Positions 13,786 to 14,819 of a stretch of 14,819 nt of DNA are shown here, piece by piece. The notes under the pieces are model-generated. The model was not told the DNA's origin and made no database searches. It saw only the letters and a program-made list of their open reading frames with translations. Numbering within the stretch: the first letter of the stretch is position 1; each line of letters starts with the position of its first letter. Source of the stretch: Myxococcales bacterium (lineage in GTDB: Bacteria > Myxococcota > Polyangia > Polyangiales > Polyangiaceae); contig JAGQIY010001291.1 in the NCBI GenBank assembly GCA_020430865.1, forward strand, positions 1 through 14,819, written 5' to 3'. The translations under genes were made by a program, and so were the position numbers.

Positions 13786-14475
13786 ATGAAGTTCAGCACC
13801 CTTTCGATCGTCGGTCTGGTCGCATTCTCGACCGCTCTCATCAACTGCAGCACCAGCGACAGCGACGGCGGCGGCAGCACCAGCGCTCTCGGACCGCAGT
13901 GCACCGAGTACTACGGTGGCTGCTGCGCCGAGGCGTCCGGACAGGATCAGGCCTGCGCCGACACGAAGGCCGACATCGAGCAGTCGATCGCCAACGGCGC
14001 GGACGCTTCGCAGTACGAGAGCGGCTGCAAGACCCTGCTGGACACGGCGAAGAACGCCGGCTTCTGTGGCGGCGGCGGCTCCGGCGGGACCGGGAACGGC
14101 GGAACCGGTGGCACCGCGAACGGCGGGACGGGTGGAACCGGGAATGGTGGCAGTGGCGCGACGGGCGGCACCGGCTCCGGCGACGCGTGCACCGATGGCG
14201 GCAACTCGAGCGCGGACTGCAACACCTGCATGTATGGGAAGATCCATACTAGCTGCTCCGCCGAGGCGAGCGCCTGCTCTGCAAACCAGGATTGCGCGGC
14301 TGTCCAGACCTGCTACCAAGGTTGCGGCCAGGACACTGCGTGCTTCGATCAGTGCGACGCCGACCACCCTACGGGCTCTCAGCTGTACCTTGACATCCTT
14401 GTGTGCCTCGTCGATCCAAACAACACAGGCAGCTACGATCCCAGTAGCCCGTGCGGCTCGGTCTGCGCTCCGTGA
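13786..14475 (+). CDS. Cys-rich secreted lipoprotein with Gly/Thr linker
   Basis: A 229-residue exported protein of a type common in Polyangiales and of unknown function. The signal peptide MKFSTLSIVGLVAFSTALIN leads to Cys21; LINC is an imperfect lipobox because Asn is rare at -1. An N-terminal domain at about 39-93 has six Cys (CTEYYGGCC, then C56, C80 and C93). A 38-residue linker of Gly, Thr, Asn and Ser follows at 94-131. A C-terminal domain at about 134-227 has thirteen Cys in short spacing (DCNTC, DCAAVQTCYQGCGQDTAC, SPCGSVC). The cysteines probably form disulfides outside the cytoplasm. No catalytic motif is evident. It is convergent with another Cys-rich gene and followed by a strong palindrome. 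The preceding 441-bp gap suggests independent regulation. Confidence 0.82.
   Translation: MKFSTLSIVGLVAFSTALINCSTSDSDGGGSTSALGPQCTEYYGGCCAEASGQDQACADTKADIEQSIANGADASQYESGCKTLLDTAKNAGFCGGGGSGGTGNGGTGGTANGGTGGTGNGGSGATGGTGSGDACTDGGNSSADCNTCMYGKIHTSCSAEASACSANQDCAAVQTCYQGCGQDTACFDQCDADHPTGSQLYLDILVCLVDPNNTGSYDPSSPCGSVCAP
14065..14178 (+). repeat. Gly/Thr linker coding repeat
   Basis: Degenerate low-complexity coding sequence for GGTGNGG/GGTGGT-type units. It joins the two Cys-rich domains of the lipoprotein and resembles the linker of the 6348-6818 product. Confidence 0.75.
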
Positions 14476-14497
14476 GTTCGCCCGGCATTTGAGCAAC

Positions 14498-14523
14498 GAA
14501 GGGAGCTCCTAGGAGCTCCCTTC
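14498..14523. terminator. Perfect 26-bp palindrome between convergent genes
   Basis: GAAGGGAGCTCCT (14498-14510) is followed immediately by its exact reverse complement (14511-14523). It lies 22 bp after the lipoprotein stop and 46 bp beyond the stop of the opposing gene. As RNA it folds into a strong GC-rich hairpin on either strand. The + strand continues TTCAATTT, a weak U-rich tail. It is probably a bidirectional terminator. Confidence 0.75.
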
Positions 14524-14569
14524 TTCAATTTAGTGCAGCCTTCGACGGCGACTCGTGCAGCGAGAACGA

Positions 14570-14819
14570 CTACCTGCAGGACTGAGTAGCGGGAGAATCG
14601 CAGTTAAACCACCGCGTGCATTCGCCCGGTGCGAGTTCCACGTAGCAGCGCCACGCCATCTGCTTCCCACAGCCAGGCACCTCGAAAATGCCAATGGCGT
14701 CCCAGCCACTTCTGCAGTCGCCCGTAACCGAAGAGTAAGCTTGGGTGAACTCCCGCTCCTCCACACCATCACAGTTGTAGTCGAACGGCTTCAGCCCCGG
14801 GATGTTGTGCGGCGTCGGG
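14570..14819 (-). CDS. Cys-rich secreted-type protein, C-terminal part only
   Basis: The frame is open from the window end to TAG at 14570-14572, giving 83 codons of a protein whose N-terminus lies outside. An internal GTG at 14764 could mimic a start, but the frame continues upstream without a stop and encodes FDYNCDGVEE, so the gene is longer. The visible part has six Cys (YNCDG, DCRSGW, PGCGK, WRCYV, ECTRWFNC with its second Cys, SC) plus several Trp and aromatic residues. The motif DYNCDGVEE followed by spaced Cys recalls C-terminal domains of myxobacterial secreted Cys-rich proteins, in which the acidic start may bind Ca2+. Function is unknown. It converges on the Cys-rich lipoprotein across the palindrome. 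Confidence 0.7.
   Translation of the reverse strand, partial: PTPHNIPGLKPFDYNCDGVEEREFTQAYSSVTGDCRSGWDAIGIFEVPGCGKQMAWRCYVELAPGECTRWFNCDSPATQSCR

Overview
The window looks like a chromosomal segment of a high-GC myxobacterium (Myxococcota, probably Polyangiales). The evidence is indirect. Coding density is high with strong G/C third-position bias, several secreted lipoproteins carry Gly/Ser/Thr or Gly-Gln linkers, two genes encode Cys-rich secreted proteins, and a J-domain/TPR protein of myxobacterial style is present. No rRNA, tRNA, CRISPR array, insertion sequence or phage gene was seen.

Layout. (1) 1-2019: the 3' end of an assimilatory APS reductase (cysH type, + strand) converges on a J-domain/TPR protein (- strand). 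(2) 2020-4564: an AT-rich divergent region with a near-perfect palindrome precedes a lipoprotein of the alkylsulfatase-like metallo-beta-lactamase fold with a C-terminal SCP2-like domain, followed 21 bp later by a TetR-type regulator. This reads as a self-contained regulated hydrolase unit. (3) 4582-6818 (- strand): a small helical protein, then a two-gene unit of a Gly-rich lipoprotein and a secreted collagen-like protein with about 41 Gly-X-Y triplets. (4) 6939-7916: a Gly-Gln-repeat lipoprotein with a likely beta-propeller body. (5) 8079-13344 (+ strand): a B12-binding-type radical SAM protein, a heme-oxygenase-like diiron oxidase (HDO) with a full metal-ligand set, an UlaG-like metallo-beta-lactamase-fold hydrolase with a possible Tat signal, and a 3-ketosteroid-dehydrogenase-like flavoprotein. 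(6) 13345-13785: a 441-bp non-coding stretch with small hairpins and repeats. (7) 13786-14819: a Cys-rich lipoprotein convergent with the 3' end of another Cys-rich protein, separated by a 26-bp perfect palindrome.

The best candidate for an undescribed system is the 8079-10623 pair (radical SAM plus HDO oxidase, 22 bp apart), perhaps with the two following redox/hydrolase genes. Both lead proteins use reactive metal centres and belong to families known for unusual natural-product and cofactor chemistry. The substrate cannot be read from the sequence. The collagen-like/lipoprotein pair and a G-rich intergenic element seen three times at two sites are the next most interesting signals.
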